This document shows positions 63,802 through 64,000 of a stretch of DNA of 64,000 nt, piece by piece. This DNA comes from Cylindrotheca closterium (taxonomy: Eukaryota; Bacillariophyta; Bacillariophyceae; Bacillariales; Bacillariaceae), in assembly GCA_933822405.4 (NCBI GenBank), contig CAKOGP040002114.1, positions 158,306 to 222,305 of the forward strand. The letters run 5' to 3'. Position 1 is the first letter of the stretch. Every line of letters begins with the position of its first letter. Below the pieces are notes generated by a model. It was not told the origin of the DNA and searched no databases. It was given only the letters and a program-made list of their open reading frames with translations. Position numbers and translations under genes: made by a program.

Positions 63802-64000
63802 TTACATGACCAGTCCTCCACACTGAAATCGATAAGTTGTAGAGCTGTAGTGCCGTGGTGTCTTTGGACCGTCTGACTTCACTTCGATCTGCTTCATTTT
63901 CCAAAAAGCCAAACTGATCAGAGAAGCTGTTTCCATGGCCGTGCAGTCTCCCTCATAGCGAACATCTTGACCCACAAGTTCTTTTTGCTCCATAGTTCCG
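63802..64000 (-). CDS. Possible 3' end of a gene that continues beyond the window
   Basis: An open frame enters from the right edge and ends with TAG/TAA-type stop near 63802; the visible part (MEQKELVGQDVRYEGD..., then FWKMKQIEV) is hydrophilic and not recognised. Three overlapping minus-strand frames occur here, so coding status is open. Confidence 0.22.
   Translation of the reverse strand, partial: GTMEQKELVGQDVRYEGDCTAMETASLISLAFWKMKQIEVKSDGPKTPRHYSSTTYRFQCGGLVM

Overview
The window reads as nuclear DNA of a photosynthetic stramenopile, most likely a diatom. Seen directly: most genes are intron-poor, with introns of 59-281 nt (mostly 76-110) that obey GT-AG. Four predicted proteins start with a signal peptide ending in an ASAFAP-like A-F junction, the known import signal of diatom complex plastids: a DEAD-box helicase, a YqgE/UPF0301 protein, a methyltransferase-like protein and an SRPBCC protein. 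Pro-Thr-rich von Willebrand D proteins, long homopolymeric codon runs and several families that I recognise only as conserved in diatoms agree with this. Species is not determined. I see no rRNA, tRNA, CRISPR or intact transposon.

Layout. 1-9.1 kb: Golgi-type sulfotransferase, plastid DEAD-box helicase, five-exon ABCC transporter. 9.8-15.9 kb: plastid YqgE/UPF0301 protein, a conserved diatom protein, a glutamine- and charge-rich repeat protein. 16.4-21.6 kb: patatin-like protein, SET-domain methyltransferase, PCMTD-type isoaspartyl methyltransferase-like protein. 22.6-30.9 kb: two large surface or secreted proteins, a type II membrane protein with a Cys-rich repeat ectodomain and a 13-exon protein with three homologous modules, two vWD domains and a Pro-Thr stalk. 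31.6-35.5 kb: double-chromodomain protein and two small secreted proteins. 35.8-41 kb: plastid methyltransferase-like protein, TPR protein, first CDIN1-like nuclease. 41.5-47.7 kb: two-domain glycosyltransferase, a Fic-RING-zinc-finger fusion, second CDIN1-like nuclease. 48.1-51.5 kb: plastid SRPBCC protein and the mitochondrial ADP/ATP carrier. 51.8-55.1 kb: decayed genes, namely a frameshifted vWD paralogue and BspA/DUF285 repeat remnants. 56.2-62.8 kb: low-complexity nuclear-type protein and a 1.6-kb-residue coiled-coil membrane protein built on nine 46-residue repeats. The last 1.2 kb is almost empty.

There are no operons; neighbouring genes are mostly functionally unrelated. The most notable items are the Fic domain fused to a RING finger and a second Cys/His cluster, its divergent pairing with one of two CDIN1-like nuclease paralogues, the exon-modular vWD protein with its broken copy 21 kb away, and the decayed BspA repeats. 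Exon joins were derived by hand from splice consensus, reading-frame continuity and family motifs; all joined lengths were checked to be multiples of three.
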